Of a stretch of DNA of 64,000 nucleotides, positions 27,363 to 36,672 are shown in pieces (positions within the stretch are counted from its first letter, which is position 1; every line of letters starts with the position of its first letter). The position numbers were made by a program, and so were the translations under genes. Origin of the DNA: Metapseudomonas otitidis. Its GTDB lineage: Bacteria; Pseudomonadota; Gammaproteobacteria; Pseudomonadales; Pseudomonadaceae. Where the stretch lies: assembly GCF_900111835.1 (NCBI RefSeq), contig NZ_FOJP01000001.1, positions 434,001-498,000 of the forward strand, in the 5' to 3' direction. A model generated the notes under the pieces. That model searched no databases and was not told where the DNA came from. It saw nothing but the letters and a program-made list of their open reading frames with translations.

Positions 27363-28712
27363 ATGACAACAACAAGACACCCCGATCTGCTCAGCGAAGT
27401 CCGCGCCTTCCGCGAACGTCACCCGGACATCCGCTACGTCGACCTCATCTGCCTGGACATCCCCGGGCACTTCTACGGCAAGCGCTACCCCATCGACATG
27501 CTGGAGAAAGTGGCCGCCGGCGGCCCGCTGAAGGTCCCGCAGAACTGCGTGCTGCTCGGCACCCAGGGCGGGCTGTACCCCATCGGTGACTACTGCTTCG
27601 CCGACGGCGACCCGGACGCCCCGCGCCGCCTGGTGCCGGGCACCCTGGTGCCGGTGCGCTGGGAGAAAGAGCCCCTGGGGCAGATGCTGATCACCTCCGA
27701 TGGCACCGAAGCGCCCATCGAATTCGAACCCCGTGAAGTGCTCGCCCGCGTGCTGCAGCGCCTGGAGCGGCGCGGCATCCGCCCGGTGGTGGCCTTCGAG
27801 CTGGAGTTCTACCTGTTCGACCGCAAGCTCGACGCCGGCCTGCCGCGCTTCCCCCGCGACCCGCTGTGCGAGGACGAGGACGACCAGCCGAACATGCACA
27901 TCGAGCGCCTCTCGCGCTTCTCCAGCGTGCTGCACGAAATGGTCGACGCCGCCAGCGAACAGGGCGTGGCCGCCAACGTCATCACCGCCGAACTCGGCCC
28001 CGGCCAGTTCGAGATCAACTTCGGCCACTGCGACGACGGTCTCAAGGCCGCCGACTGGGCTGCCCTGTTCTGCCGCAGCACCCGTGGCGTCGCCCTCAAG
28101 CACGGCCTGCGCGCCAGCTTCATGAGCAAGCCCTACCTGCAGGCACCGGGCAGCGGCATGCACGTGCACGTCAGCCTCTACGACCGCGACGGCCACAACC
28201 TGCTGGACGCCCAGGGTCAGCGCCCGCTGCGCCACGCCGTGGCCGGCTGCCTGGACCTGCTGCCCCACTGCATGCCGATCTTCGCCGCCAACCACAACGC
28301 CTTCCGCCGCTACGGCGCCATGGTCAACGCCGCCAGCCGCGCCAGCTGGGGCTTCGAAGACCGCGATGCGTGCATCCGCATTCCCGAGTCCGACGGCCGC
28401 AACCTGCGCATCGAACACCGCCTGGCCGGCGCCGACGCCAACCCCTACCTGGTGCTGGCGGCCATCCTCACCGGCATGGAGCACGGCCTCGACGCCGCCC
28501 GCGACCCCATCGCCCCGCTCAACGAAGACCGCTCCAGCGGCATCGACTTCCCCAAGGATATGCTCACCGCCGTCGCCGCCATGCGCGACCACCCCGTGGT
28601 CAACCAGGGCCTGGGCAGCGAATTCGTCATGGTCTATTGCGAGAACAAGCGCCAGGAGTACCTCGACTTCATCAACGAAGTCAGCGCCCGGGAATACCGC
28701 TGGTACCTGTAG
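27363..28712 (+). CDS. Glutamine synthetase-family gamma-glutamylpolyamine synthetase
   Basis: A 449-residue glutamine synthetase-fold ligase. Family landmarks are VVAFELEFYLF (metal-binding Glu), GPGQFEINFGH, SGMHVHVSLYD and EHRLAGADANPYLVLAAIL. The N-terminal region IRYVDLICLDIPGHFYGKRYP is typical of the PuuA/PauA subgroup rather than of GlnA. It would ligate glutamate to a polyamine using ATP, making the substrate for a PauB-type oxidase. ATG 27363 follows AGGA by eight bases; a GTG three bases upstream is the alternative. Third gene of the likely polyamine operon. Confidence 0.9.
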   Translation: MTTTRHPDLLSEVRAFRERHPDIRYVDLICLDIPGHFYGKRYPIDMLEKVAAGGPLKVPQNCVLLGTQGGLYPIGDYCFADGDPDAPRRLVPGTLVPVRWEKEPLGQMLITSDGTEAPIEFEPREVLARVLQRLERRGIRPVVAFELEFYLFDRKLDAGLPRFPRDPLCEDEDDQPNMHIERLSRFSSVLHEMVDAASEQGVAANVITAELGPGQFEINFGHCDDGLKAADWAALFCRSTRGVALKHGLRASFMSKPYLQAPGSGMHVHVSLYDRDGHNLLDAQGQRPLRHAVAGCLDLLPHCMPIFAANHNAFRRYGAMVNAASRASWGFEDRDACIRIPESDGRNLRIEHRLAGADANPYLVLAAILTGMEHGLDAARDPIAPLNEDRSSGIDFPKDMLTAVAAMRDHPVVNQGLGSEFVMVYCENKRQEYLDFINEVSAREYRWYL

Positions 28713-28730
28713 CGGAACACGCTATGTGCA

Positions 28731-28900
28731 GGGTGGGTGGCGCTTTTTCTATCCACCCGCGGTTTTCCCGGAGGCACCGAGTCGGGCAGCGCTGCGCACT
28801 GCCTGGGCGAATGAATTCGCCCCTACACACCGGCACATCGCCGGTCGGGGCGTGGGGTGGATGGCGCTCTTTCCATCCACCAATGGCGCCCTCCATGGGC
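28731..28900. repeat. Left copy of a ~170-bp direct repeat flanking the TetR/methyltransferase pair
   Basis: No gene is seen between 28713 and 29017. This segment is closely similar to 30911-31080, base for base over most of its length, including GGCACCGAGTCGGGCAG, GCGAATGAATTCGCCCCTAC and a hairpin GGTGGATGG/CCATCCACC (28856-28881). The two copies bracket the genes at 29018-30762. Confidence 0.8.
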
Positions 28901-29017
28901 AGAGAGCCCGGTGGTCACGCGGTGTCATTCACCGCCCCCTTTCTGATTGACGAAACCCGGCGGACGTTCGTCGCTGGACTGTTAGCCTCCCGTGCAGGAC
29001 TTCAGGGAGGTATCGCC

Positions 29018-29644
29018 ATGCCACAAAAACCTGCTGGGCCATCGGTGCGCGAGCGTCTGCTCCAGGCGGCCCGGGCCTGCTTTCTCGGAGATTACTACCA
29101 CCAGGTCACCACGCGTCAGATCGCCGAGATGACGGGCGCCAACCAGTCGATGATCCGCTACTACTTCGGCAGCAAGGAGGGGCTCTACGAAGAGATGTTG
29201 CGGGAGGCGTTCAATCCCCTGCTGGAGGTGCTCGACGGCCCCCTGCTGGCCAGCGTCGACGGGTTTGCCGGCTTCCTCCGGCTCTACTACGACGCCATGG
29301 CGTCCCAACCGGAGCTGCCTCGCCTGGTGCTCAAGGTGCTCGCCCTAAACCGAGGGCCGGGGCGTCGCTTTCTCCAGCAACTGCTGGAGCGAGGCCGAAG
29401 CGGCGGTGCGCGCAGGGTCGCCGATCTCAAGCAGGCAGGTCGAATCGACCCGGAGACCGACCCCGACATGCTGCGCATGGCTTTCGTCAGCCTGGCCATG
29501 ACCCCAATGCTGCTGCGGGACGTATTCGAGGAACAGATGGACAGGCCGATGGATGCCGACTTCCTCGCCGGCCTGGCGTGCCTCAATGGCCGGCTGTTCA
29601 GTGCCGGGCTCAGTCCCCAGGCGAGCGGAGAGGATAGGGCATGA
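29018..29644 (+). CDS. TetR-family transcriptional regulator
   Basis: A 208-residue TetR regulator. The helix-turn-helix is at about 10-60 (RERLLQAARACFLGDYYHQVTTRQIAEMTGANQSMIRYYFGSKEGLYEEML). The C-terminal ligand domain is not assignable. ATG 29018 follows AGGGAGG by seven bases. Its stop overlaps the methyltransferase start (ATGA), so the pair is co-translated and the regulator probably controls its own operon. The pair lies between two direct repeats, suggesting a cassette gained or moved by recombination. The ligand is unknown. Confidence 0.92.
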   Translation: MPQKPAGPSVRERLLQAARACFLGDYYHQVTTRQIAEMTGANQSMIRYYFGSKEGLYEEMLREAFNPLLEVLDGPLLASVDGFAGFLRLYYDAMASQPELPRLVLKVLALNRGPGRRFLQQLLERGRSGGARRVADLKQAGRIDPETDPDMLRMAFVSLAMTPMLLRDVFEEQMDRPMDADFLAGLACLNGRLFSAGLSPQASGEDRA

Positions 29645-30762
29645 GCCTCCAGCGCAATTCCATGGCCGTACGTGGCTTCCGGTTGTCGCTGCGCGCCGTC
29701 GCCGGGTTGCAACGGCTCGTCGCGCAATTGCTGCCTGCGCCTTTCCGCCTGATTCAGATGGGCTCGGCGTTCTGGCTCTCGCGAGCGTTGGATGTCGCCA
29801 CTCGGCTGGATATCGCCAGCCAGCTTGGCGATGACACCCTGGCCGTCGGAGACCTTGCCGGACGTCTGCAGGTGTCCCCGGATGCCCTGGCCCGCCTGCT
29901 TCGTCTGCTGGTTGCAAGCGGCGTGTTCGCCGAGCCGCAACGCGGCTGCTTCTGCAATTCGTCGACCTCCGCCTGGCTGCGCCAGGATCACCCCCGCAGC
30001 GTGCGGGCCATGGTGTTGCTGCATAACAGCCGAGCCATGAGTGCCCCCTGGTACTGGCAGCTGGAAGAAGGCATTCGCCAGGGCGTCCCACCCTTCGTGT
30101 TCTGCCATGGGCAGGAGCTGTTCGAGCGCCTGAATGCGGATGCACCATTCGACGCCCTGTTCTCGGCCGCCATGGACAGCGTCGAAGCCCTGGCCGGTGA
30201 CAGCTTCACCACGGACATGGATTGGCAGCGGGTGGACCGCATCATCGATGTCGGCGGCTCGCGTGGGCGCAAGTCCCTGGCCCTGTTGAGGCGCCACGGC
30301 CACCTGCGTGCCTGCGTGGTAGACAGGCCAGGGGTGGTTGCAGAGGCCCTCCGTTATTGGTGCGAACACCCTGAGCCGGCGCTGGATCGCCTGCAGTTCG
30401 TGGCCGGTGACCTGTTCGAGATGCTGCCCGAGGCGCAAGACGAGGGTGATCTCTACCTGTTGTCCGCCGTACTTCATGGTTTTGGCGAGGCTGACTGCCT
30501 GAAAGGGCTCGCGACCCTGAGGCGGGCTATCGGCCAGAGCGGGGCACGGGTGGTGCTCATGGAAATGGTGCTGGCGGATGACCGCCCCGACCTCCCCGGT
30601 GCGTTGTGCGACATGCAGATGTTCATGGCAGGGCAAGGACGTGAGCGCACCCTGGACGAGTGGCGAACGCTCTGCCTGTGCGGTGGTTTTCAAATCGAGG
30701 AGGTGGTCGAGACCCGGTCCCTGGCGAAGCTGCTGGTGCTGCGTTTGGCCCAGCAAGGCTAG
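29641..30762 (+). CDS. SAM-dependent O-methyltransferase, acetylserotonin OMT-like
   Basis: A 373-residue protein. An N-terminal winged-helix dimerisation domain (LDIASQLGDDTLAVGDLAGRLQVSPDALARLLRLLVASGVF) is followed by a Rossmann methyltransferase domain with IIDVGGSRGRKSLALLRRHGHL and the catalytic-His-like segment SAVLHGFGEADC. This is the small-molecule O-methyltransferase architecture of plant COMT and bacterial tailoring enzymes. The SAM motif reads GGSRGRKS instead of the more usual GGGxGxxx, a mild deviation. The preceding TetR gene overlaps it by four bases. No biosynthetic cluster surrounds it, so it may modify an environmental phenol or quinolone; substrate unknown. Confidence 0.85.
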   Translation: MSLQRNSMAVRGFRLSLRAVAGLQRLVAQLLPAPFRLIQMGSAFWLSRALDVATRLDIASQLGDDTLAVGDLAGRLQVSPDALARLLRLLVASGVFAEPQRGCFCNSSTSAWLRQDHPRSVRAMVLLHNSRAMSAPWYWQLEEGIRQGVPPFVFCHGQELFERLNADAPFDALFSAAMDSVEALAGDSFTTDMDWQRVDRIIDVGGSRGRKSLALLRRHGHLRACVVDRPGVVAEALRYWCEHPEPALDRLQFVAGDLFEMLPEAQDEGDLYLLSAVLHGFGEADCLKGLATLRRAIGQSGARVVLMEMVLADDRPDLPGALCDMQMFMAGQGRERTLDEWRTLCLCGGFQIEEVVETRSLAKLLVLRLAQQG

Positions 30763-30910
30763 GCCAGCCCGACGCCGCACAAGCGTTCTCGGCCCCAGTG
30801 TCCACAAGGCCCCATCGGATGCGGTGAGCTGTACCAACCGCCCCCTATGGCCAGGTCTTGAACGCGAATGAATTGGCTCCCCACGGTCGGCATTTCACCG
30901 GGCGCTGCGT

Positions 30911-31080
30911 AAGGTGGGTGGCGCTTTTTCCATCAACCAGCAGCGCTCCCGGGGGCACCGAGTCGGGCAGTGCTGCGCACTGCTTGGGCGAATGAATTCG
31001 CCCCTACACATCGGCACATCGCCGGCCGGGGCGTAGGGTGGATGGCGCTCTTTCCATCCACCAATGGCGCCCGCCATGGC
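30911..31080. repeat. Right copy of the ~170-bp direct repeat
   Basis: Counterpart of 28731-28900, with hairpin GGTGGATGG/CCATCCACC at 31037-31062. The rest of 30763-31113 holds no recognisable gene. Confidence 0.8.
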
Positions 31081-31113
31081 CACGAATGGTGGACCGATGA
31101 AGCGCGGTCCACC

Positions 31114-32022
31114 CTACGCCCGATCCACCCCGCCGAAGGCGGCCAGGAGGTCTTCGACGAACGCCTGCTGCGCTTCGCTGGGTTCGCGGCCGCGGTGGTG
31201 GGTGAGGCGGAATTCGACGTCGAAGCCCAGTCGTTCCGGCAGCAGGGCGCGGAGTAGCCCGCGTGCCTCCCAGGGCGCGGCGATGTGGCGGGGGAGGTAG
31301 CCGATGTGGGCGCCGGAGAGGATCAGCGCCAGGGTGCCTTCCACCTGCTCGGTCACCGCGCTGCTGGCGGCGGACTGGAAGGGCTCCGCCTCGCCGATGA
31401 AGCGGTAGGGGTGCAGCACCCGGTCGCATTGGCGCAGGTCGCTCTCGGTGATGCGCGAGCGGTCGAACAGCGGGTGCCCGGCGCCGCAGAACAGCAGCTG
31501 CTCCTCGACGAACAGCGGCTGGTGCGCCAGTGCCTGCTGGTTGCCGGAGAAGTAGCCGATGGCCAGGTGCAGCTGGTCCTGCAGCAGGCGCCGCTCCAGT
31601 TCGGCGGGCATGGCGCTGAGCAGCTCGATGCGCACCGCCTGGCGGCGCGAGCGGAAGCGCCGGATGGCATCGGCCAGGCGCTGCATCACGGCATCGTCGA
31701 GGGACTCGGAGAGGCCGATGCGCAGCTCGCCCAGGAGCATGTCGGCCATGCCCCGCGCCTCGCCCTTGAAGGTCTCGATGGCGCCGAACAGCCGCCGCGT
31801 GGCCGCCAGCACCTGCTCGCCCTTGGGGGTCAGGCGGAAGCCGGCCTTGCCGCGCTCGCACAGGCGAAAGCCCAGGCGCGTCTCCAGCTTGGCCATCTGC
31901 GTGCTGATGGTGGACTGGCCCACCCCCAGCGCGCCCTGGGCGGCGCTGAAGCCGCCGCTTTCCACCACGGTGACGAACAACCTGAGCAGTTGCAGGTCCA
32001 GGTCCTGGAGTTGGGCGAGCAT
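31114..32022 (-). CDS. LysR-family regulator of the agmatinase locus
   Basis: A 302-residue LysR regulator with helix-turn-helix at about 5-62 (LDLQLLRLFVTVVESGGFSAAQGALGVGQSTISTQMAKLETRLGF) and a two-lobed effector domain. The start read from 32022 (MLAQLQDLDL) is preceded by GGAGA. It is divergent from the polyamine-binding-protein and agmatinase genes, so it is the likely activator of that pair. Guanidino-compound ureohydrolases in pseudomonads are commonly controlled by a neighbouring LysR (GbuR, GpuR), which supports this. The inducer is inferred to be agmatine or a related amine. Confidence 0.92.
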   Translation of the reverse strand: MLAQLQDLDLQLLRLFVTVVESGGFSAAQGALGVGQSTISTQMAKLETRLGFRLCERGKAGFRLTPKGEQVLAATRRLFGAIETFKGEARGMADMLLGELRIGLSESLDDAVMQRLADAIRRFRSRRQAVRIELLSAMPAELERRLLQDQLHLAIGYFSGNQQALAHQPLFVEEQLLFCGAGHPLFDRSRITESDLRQCDRVLHPYRFIGEAEPFQSAASSAVTEQVEGTLALILSGAHIGYLPRHIAAPWEARGLLRALLPERLGFDVEFRLTHHRGREPSEAQQAFVEDLLAAFGGVDRA

Positions 32023-32132
32023 GGGGATCTCCAAACATCGATGGCGAGCGATGCCAAAGTAGAACACTTCATATTTATCCGAAGCAAAGCCCGGCGCAGG
32101 ATCGCTCCATCACCGCTCCGGGAGCTTTCGCC

Positions 32133-33215
32133 ATGCGCCTTTCCCTGTTGTTCGCCCTGCTCGCCGCCTGTGTCCTGCCCGCCCATGGGCAGGACCGGGA
32201 GCTGAACCTCTACAGCTGGTCCGCCTACATCCCGCCCCAGGCGCTGGAGCGCTTCAAGGCCGAGACCGGCATCCGGGTGAAGTACGACATCTTCGACAGC
32301 GCCGAGGCCCTCGACGCCAAGCTGATGACCGGCGGTAGCGGCTATGACGTGGTGTTCCCCGCCAGCAGCGGCCTGGCGCGGGCGATCAAGGCCAATGCGG
32401 TGCAGCCGGTGCAGCGCGAGCAGCTGCACCACTACGCCAACCTCGACCCGCAGCTGCTGGCCAAGCTCGCCAGCGTCGACCCCGGTAACCGCTTCGGCGT
32501 GCCCTACACCTGGGGCACCATCGGCCTGGGGCTGAACCGCGACGCGGTGCAGAAGCGCATCCCCGATGCGCCGCTGAACAGCCTCGACCTGCTGTTCAAG
32601 CCCGAGTACGCCACCCGCCTGAAGGACTGCGGCATCGCCGTGATCGACTCGCCCCAGGAGGTCATCAGCGTGGCCCTGCACTACCTCGGCAAGGACCCGT
32701 ACAGCACCGCCAAGGCCGACCTCGCGGCGGTCCATGAGCTGCTCAGCGCATTGCAGCCGAACCTGCGCTACGTCGGCGCCGGCAAGCACATCAACGATCT
32801 GGCCAAGGGCGAGATCTGCCTGGCGCTGACCTACAACGGCGACGCCGCCATCGCCGCCGAACAGGCCCGTGAGGCGAAGATGCCTTTCGAGGTGGTCTAC
32901 CGCATCCCCCGCGAGGGCACGCTGATCTGGTTCGACACCCTGGCCATCCCCGCCGATGCGCCGCACCCCCAGGCGGCCCATGCCTTCATCGACTGGATGC
33001 TGCGCCCCGAGGCCATCGCCGAGCTGACCAACAGCCAGTTCTTCGCCAACGCCAACCAGGCCGCCACGCCCTTGCTGGACCCGGCGGTGGCCAACGACCC
33101 GGACATCTACCCGGACCAGGCCGTGCGTGACCGCCTGTTCGGCGAGCAGGCGCTGACCCTCAAGGAGCAGCGCGAGCGCACCCGCATCTGGACGCGCTTC
33201 CGCACCCAGTACTGA
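32133..33215 (+). CDS. Periplasmic polyamine-binding protein (PotF/SpuD-like)
   Basis: A 360-residue extracellular solute-binding protein. Signal peptide MRLSLLFALLAACVLPAHG is followed directly by LNLYSWSAYIPPQALERFKAETGIRVKYDIFDSAEAL, the signature of PotF/PotD/SpuD proteins. YDVVFPASSG and TYNGDAAIA contain likely ligand contacts. It delivers putrescine-like amines to an ABC permease in the inner membrane. No permease genes follow; the next gene is agmatinase, 43 bp away, so it may serve a shared permease or act as a sensor. Confidence 0.9.
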   Translation: MRLSLLFALLAACVLPAHGQDRELNLYSWSAYIPPQALERFKAETGIRVKYDIFDSAEALDAKLMTGGSGYDVVFPASSGLARAIKANAVQPVQREQLHHYANLDPQLLAKLASVDPGNRFGVPYTWGTIGLGLNRDAVQKRIPDAPLNSLDLLFKPEYATRLKDCGIAVIDSPQEVISVALHYLGKDPYSTAKADLAAVHELLSALQPNLRYVGAGKHINDLAKGEICLALTYNGDAAIAAEQAREAKMPFEVVYRIPREGTLIWFDTLAIPADAPHPQAAHAFIDWMLRPEAIAELTNSQFFANANQAATPLLDPAVANDPDIYPDQAVRDRLFGEQALTLKEQRERTRIWTRFRTQY

Positions 33216-33258
33216 CCCCGCGCAGACGCACACCCCACCCCCGACGGAGCCCGATGAC

Positions 33259-34221
33259 ATGGAACACGCCTTCGACAACGACCAGGCCATCACCCGGCCG
33301 AGCCTGCTGGGCACGGCCGCCGAAGCCACCTACGCCGGCATCACCAGCTTCATGCGCCGGCGCTACAGCCGCGACCTCACCGGCGTCGACCTGGTGGTGA
33401 GCGGGGTGCCCTTCGACACCGCCACCACCAACCGCCCCGGCAGCCGCTTCGGGCCGCGCGCCATCCGCGCCGCCTCGGTGCAGATGGCCTGGGCGCGGCA
33501 CTTCCCCTGGGAGTTCGACCCCTTCGACCACCTGGCGGTGATCGACTTCGGCGACTGCGCCTTCGACCACGGCACGCCGCAGCACACGCCGGAGGCGATC
33601 CAGGCCCACGCCGCGCACATCCTCGAGGCCGGCGCGGCGATGCTCACCCTGGGGGGCGATCACTTCATCAGCTACCCGCTGCTCAAGGCCCATGCGGCCA
33701 AGCACGGGCCGCTGTCGCTGATCCACTTCGACGCCCACAGCGACACCTGGCCGGACGAAGAGGGCCAGCGCATCGATCACGGGACGATGTTTTTCCACGC
33801 CGCCCGCGAGAGCCTGGTGGACCCGGCGCGCTCGGTGCAGATCGGCCTGCGCACCACCAACGACGACGTGATGGGCTTCCAGGTGCTGGACGCCCGCGAG
33901 GTGCACCGTCACACGCCGGAGCAGATCGCCGAGCGCATCCGCGCGCGGGTGGGGGACAACCCGGTGTACCTGACCTTCGACATCGACTGCCTCGACCCGG
34001 CCTTCGCCCCCGGCACCGGTACCCCCGTGTGCGGCGGGCTCTCCAGCCACCAGGCGCTGGAAATCCTCCGCGGCCTGCGCGGCATCAACCTGGTGGGCAT
34101 GGACGTGGTGGAAGTGGCGCCGCCCTACGACAACGCCGAAGTCACCGCCCTGGCCGGCGCCACCCTGGCGATGGAGATGATCTGCCTGTATGCCGCGCGG
34201 CATAAGTTGGGGGAGCGGTAG
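33259..34221 (+). CDS. speB: Agmatinase/ureohydrolase SpeB
   Basis: A 320-residue Mn-dependent ureohydrolase. The metal-binding motifs are complete: GGDHF (132-136), DAHSDT (158-163) and DIDCLDP (241-247). SVQIGLRT and VGMDVVEVAPPYD also match E. coli SpeB closely, more than guanidinobutyrase or guanidinopropionase as I remember them, so agmatine to putrescine plus urea is the likely reaction. ATG 33259 follows GGAG by nine bases. Second gene after the polyamine-binding protein, divergent from a LysR regulator. Guanidinobutyrase activity remains possible. Confidence 0.88.
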   Translation: MEHAFDNDQAITRPSLLGTAAEATYAGITSFMRRRYSRDLTGVDLVVSGVPFDTATTNRPGSRFGPRAIRAASVQMAWARHFPWEFDPFDHLAVIDFGDCAFDHGTPQHTPEAIQAHAAHILEAGAAMLTLGGDHFISYPLLKAHAAKHGPLSLIHFDAHSDTWPDEEGQRIDHGTMFFHAARESLVDPARSVQIGLRTTNDDVMGFQVLDAREVHRHTPEQIAERIRARVGDNPVYLTFDIDCLDPAFAPGTGTPVCGGLSSHQALEILRGLRGINLVGMDVVEVAPPYDNAEVTALAGATLAMEMICLYAARHKLGER

Positions 34222-34234
34222 GCGCGGCGCTGTG

Positions 34235-34930
34235 GGGAGCGAATTCACTCGTGAACCGGTGCACGGACATCGCGGCTGAAGCCGCTCCCACAGGGCCAGC
34301 CACCTGTAGCCCGGACTTCAGTCCGGGACCGGCGGTGCTGCCTGGGATGGGCGTTCGCGAGCAGAGCTCGCTCCTACGGAGTGGGTGCCAGCCGGAGGGA
34401 TTCCCGGGCTGAAGCCCGGGCTACGGAGCGCCCTGGCCGGGCGGGAGCGAATTCACTCGTGAACCGGTGCACGGACATCGCGGCTGAAGCCGCTCCCACA
34501 GGGTCTGCCATCTGTAGCCCGGACTTCAGTCCGGGACCGGCGGTGCTGCCTGGGATGGGCGTTCGCGAGCAGAGATCGCTCCTACAGGGCTGGTGCCAAC
34601 CGGAGGGATTCCCGGGCTGAAGCCCGGGCTACGGAGCGCTCTGGCCGGGTGGTAGCGAATTCATTCGCGAACGAGGTGAAGCAAGAGCATCGTGGCTGAA
34701 GCCGCTCCCACAGGGTGGCCACCTGTAGCCCGGACTTCAGTCCGGGGCCGGCGGTGCTGCCTTGGGTGGGCGTTCGCGTGCAGAGCTCGCTCCTGCGGGG
34801 GCGGTGCCAGCCGGAGGGATTCCCGGGCTGAAGCCCGGGCTACGGAGCGCTCTGGCTCGGTGGGAGCGAATTCATTCGCGAACGAGGTTAAAGCACGAGC
34901 ATCGCGGCTGAAGCCGCTTCCACAGGATGT
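34235..34930. repeat. Tandem array of ~208-bp composite repeats (three units plus part of a fourth)
   Basis: No gene is seen between 34222 and 34973. Units begin at GGGAGC/GGTAGC 34235, 34443, 34651 and 34862, giving periods of 208, 208 and 211. Each unit strings together several palindromes: a GAATTCA(C/T)TCG(T/C)GAA block, GCGGCTGAAGCCGC, CCCGGACTTCAGTCCGGG, GCGAGCAGAGCTCGC and CCCGGGCTGAAGCCCGGG. Units 1 and 2 are nearly identical; unit 3 and the partial fourth share variants. Confidence 0.9.
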
Positions 34931-34938
34931 GGCCGGTG

Positions 34939-34971
34939 AAAAAAGCCACGGGCCCAAGGGTGGGCCCGTGG
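34939..34971 (-). terminator. Terminator of the CoA-transferase operon
   Basis: A 10-bp perfect stem, CCACGGGCCC (34946-34955) with GGGCCCGTGG (34962-34971), followed on the minus strand by C and six Ts. It begins two bases after the stop codon. Confidence 0.9.
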
Positions 34972-34973
34972 TT

Positions 34974-36536
34974 TCACGCACAACCGTCGATCAGGGCGCG
35001 CAGGCCCAGGCGGGGCTCCTGGAACAGCCGCGCGTCCATCCGTTGGGGTTGGTTGACGATGGGGCGGAAGTCCATGCGGGCAAGGATGTCGCGCTCGATG
35101 TCCACGCCCGGCGCGACCTCGATCAGCTCCAGGCCCTCGGTGGTGAGGCGGAACACGCAGCGCTCGGTCACGTAGAGCACCGGCTTGCCGGCTTCGGCGG
35201 CGAGGCGGCCGGCGAAGGTGCGGTGCTCCACCTCGCGGACGAACTTGCGCAGCTCGCCGTCCTGCACGATGCGCAGGGCGCCGTTCTCGATACGGATGTC
35301 CTGCGGGCCGGCGCTGAAGGTGCCGACGAAGACCACTGCCTTGGCGTTCTGGCTGATGTTGATGAAGCCCCCGGCACCGGCCAGGCGCGTGCCGAACTTC
35401 GACACGTTGAGGTTGCCCGCCGCATCCGCCTGGGCCAGGCCGAGGAAGGCGAGGTCCAGGCCGCCGCCGTCGTAGAAGTCGAACTGGTAGGGCTGGTCGA
35501 TCAGCGCGCTGTGGTTGCAGGCCGCGCCGAAGTCCAGGCCCGAGGCCGGCACGCCGCCGATCACGCCGGGCTCGGCGGTGAGGGTCAGCAGGTCGATCAC
35601 CCCTTCTTCCGCCGCCACCGCCGCCACGCCCTCGGGCATGCCGATGCCCAGGTTCACCACCGCGCCGGGCTTGAGTTCCAGCGCGGCGCGGCGGGCGATG
35701 AGCTTGCGCAGGTCCAGCGGCATGGGCGGCAGGCTGCCCTCGGGCACCCGCACCTCGGCGGCGAAGGCCGGGTTGTAGGCGGTGGCGAAGGTCTGCTGGT
35801 GGTGCTCCGGCGCGGCCACCACCACGCAGTCGACGAGGATGCCGGGGATCTTCACCTGGCGCGGGTTGAGCGAGCCACGGGCGACCACCCGTTCCACCTG
35901 GGCGATCACCAGGCCACCGGAATTGCGCGCGGCCATGGCGATGGCCAGGCTCTCGATGGTCAGCGCCTCGCGCTCCATGGTCAGGTTGCCGTCCTCGTCG
36001 GCGCTGGTGGCGCGCACCACCCCGACATGGATGGGGAAGGTCTTGTAGAAGAGGTAGTCCTCGCCGTCGAGGGGCATGCGCCGCACCAGCTCCTCGGTGG
36101 TGCGGGCGTTGAGCTTGCCGCCGCCGTGCTCGGGGTCGACGAAGGTGCCGAGGCCCACCCTGGATAGCTGCCCCGGCTTGCCGGCGGCAATGTCGCGGAA
36201 CAGCTGGGAGATCACCCCCTGGGGCAGGTTGTAGGCCTCGATGCGGTTCTCCACCGCCAGCTTCTGCAACCCGGGCACCAGCCCCCAATGGCCGCCGATG
36301 ACGCGGCGCACCAGCCCCTCGTGGGCCAGGTGGTTGAGGCCCCGGCCCTTGCCGTCGCCCTGGCCGGCGGCGTAGACCAGCGTCAGGTCGCGCGGCGCCT
36401 GCTCGGCCTGGAAGCGCTGCTCCAGGGCGATGGCGATGGCCTCGGCGAAACCGATGCCGACGAAGCCGCCGGTGGCTAGGTGGGCGTTGTCGGGGATACG
36501 CGCCACCGCCTCGGCGGCGCTCATCACTTTGCTCAT
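34974..36536 (-). CDS. Acyl-CoA:carboxylate CoA-transferase (family I, fused alpha-beta)
   Basis: A 520-residue fused family I CoA-transferase (YdiF/propionate CoA-transferase type). The N-terminal half has [15 protein letters not shown]; the C-terminal half carries the catalytic Glu322 in TAEPGVIGG, which forms the glutamyl-CoA intermediate. It lies 136 bp downstream of a GntP-type permease gene in the same direction. Together with the sigma-54 control region upstream of the permease, this suggests uptake and CoA activation of a short hydroxy or keto acid such as 3-hydroxybutyrate or acetoacetate. The substrate is inference. Confidence 0.9.
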   Translation of the reverse strand: MSKVMSAAEAVARIPDNAHLATGGFVGIGFAEAIAIALEQRFQAEQAPRDLTLVYAAGQGDGKGRGLNHLAHEGLVRRVIGGHWGLVPGLQKLAVENRIEAYNLPQGVISQLFRDIAAGKPGQLSRVGLGTFVDPEHGGGKLNARTTEELVRRMPLDGEDYLFYKTFPIHVGVVRATSADEDGNLTMEREALTIESLAIAMAARNSGGLVIAQVERVVARGSLNPRQVKIPGILVDCVVVAAPEHHQQTFATAYNPAFAAEVRVPEGSLPPMPLDLRKLIARRAALELKPGAVVNLGIGMPEGVAAVAAEEGVIDLLTLTAEPGVIGGVPASGLDFGAACNHSALIDQPYQFDFYDGGGLDLAFLGLAQADAAGNLNVSKFGTRLAGAGGFINISQNAKAVVFVGTFSAGPQDIRIENGALRIVQDGELRKFVREVEHRTFAGRLAAEAGKPVLYVTERCVFRLTTEGLELIEVAPGVDIERDILARMDFRPIVNQPQRMDARLFQEPRLGLRALIDGCA

Positions 36537-36578
36537 GTCGTACCTCGAGCGTGGAATTGGGGGCTGCCTGCTTCTCCC

Positions 36579-36662
36579 GTGGGAGCGGCTTCAGCCGCGA
36601 AGGGCCGCGCAGCGGACCCGGGGCGCCCCTGCGGGCCGCATCGCGAATGAATTCGCTGCCAC
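36579..36662. repeat. Inverted copy of the composite intergenic repeat
   Basis: GTGGGAGCGGCTTCAGCCGCG and CGCGAATGAATTCGCTGCCAC are the reverse-complement counterparts of blocks in the 34235-34930 array. They lie between the permease and CoA-transferase genes. Confidence 0.65.
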
Positions 36663-36672
36663 GGGCTACTCA

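Noticed and set aside
26307-28592. A 761-residue minus-strand frame across the polyamine genes
   Set aside because: Antisense to PauB-like, XRE-cupin and synthetase genes that have clear motifs; no domain in the antisense translation.
34235-34930. A CRISPR array, suggested by regular repetition
   Set aside because: The period is about 208 bp with no short repeat/spacer structure; units are homologous along their whole length and no cas genes are nearby.
34692-36167. A 491-residue plus-strand frame through the repeat array and antisense to the CoA-transferase
   Set aside because: It starts in repetitive palindromes and continues opposite a gene with a catalytic motif.
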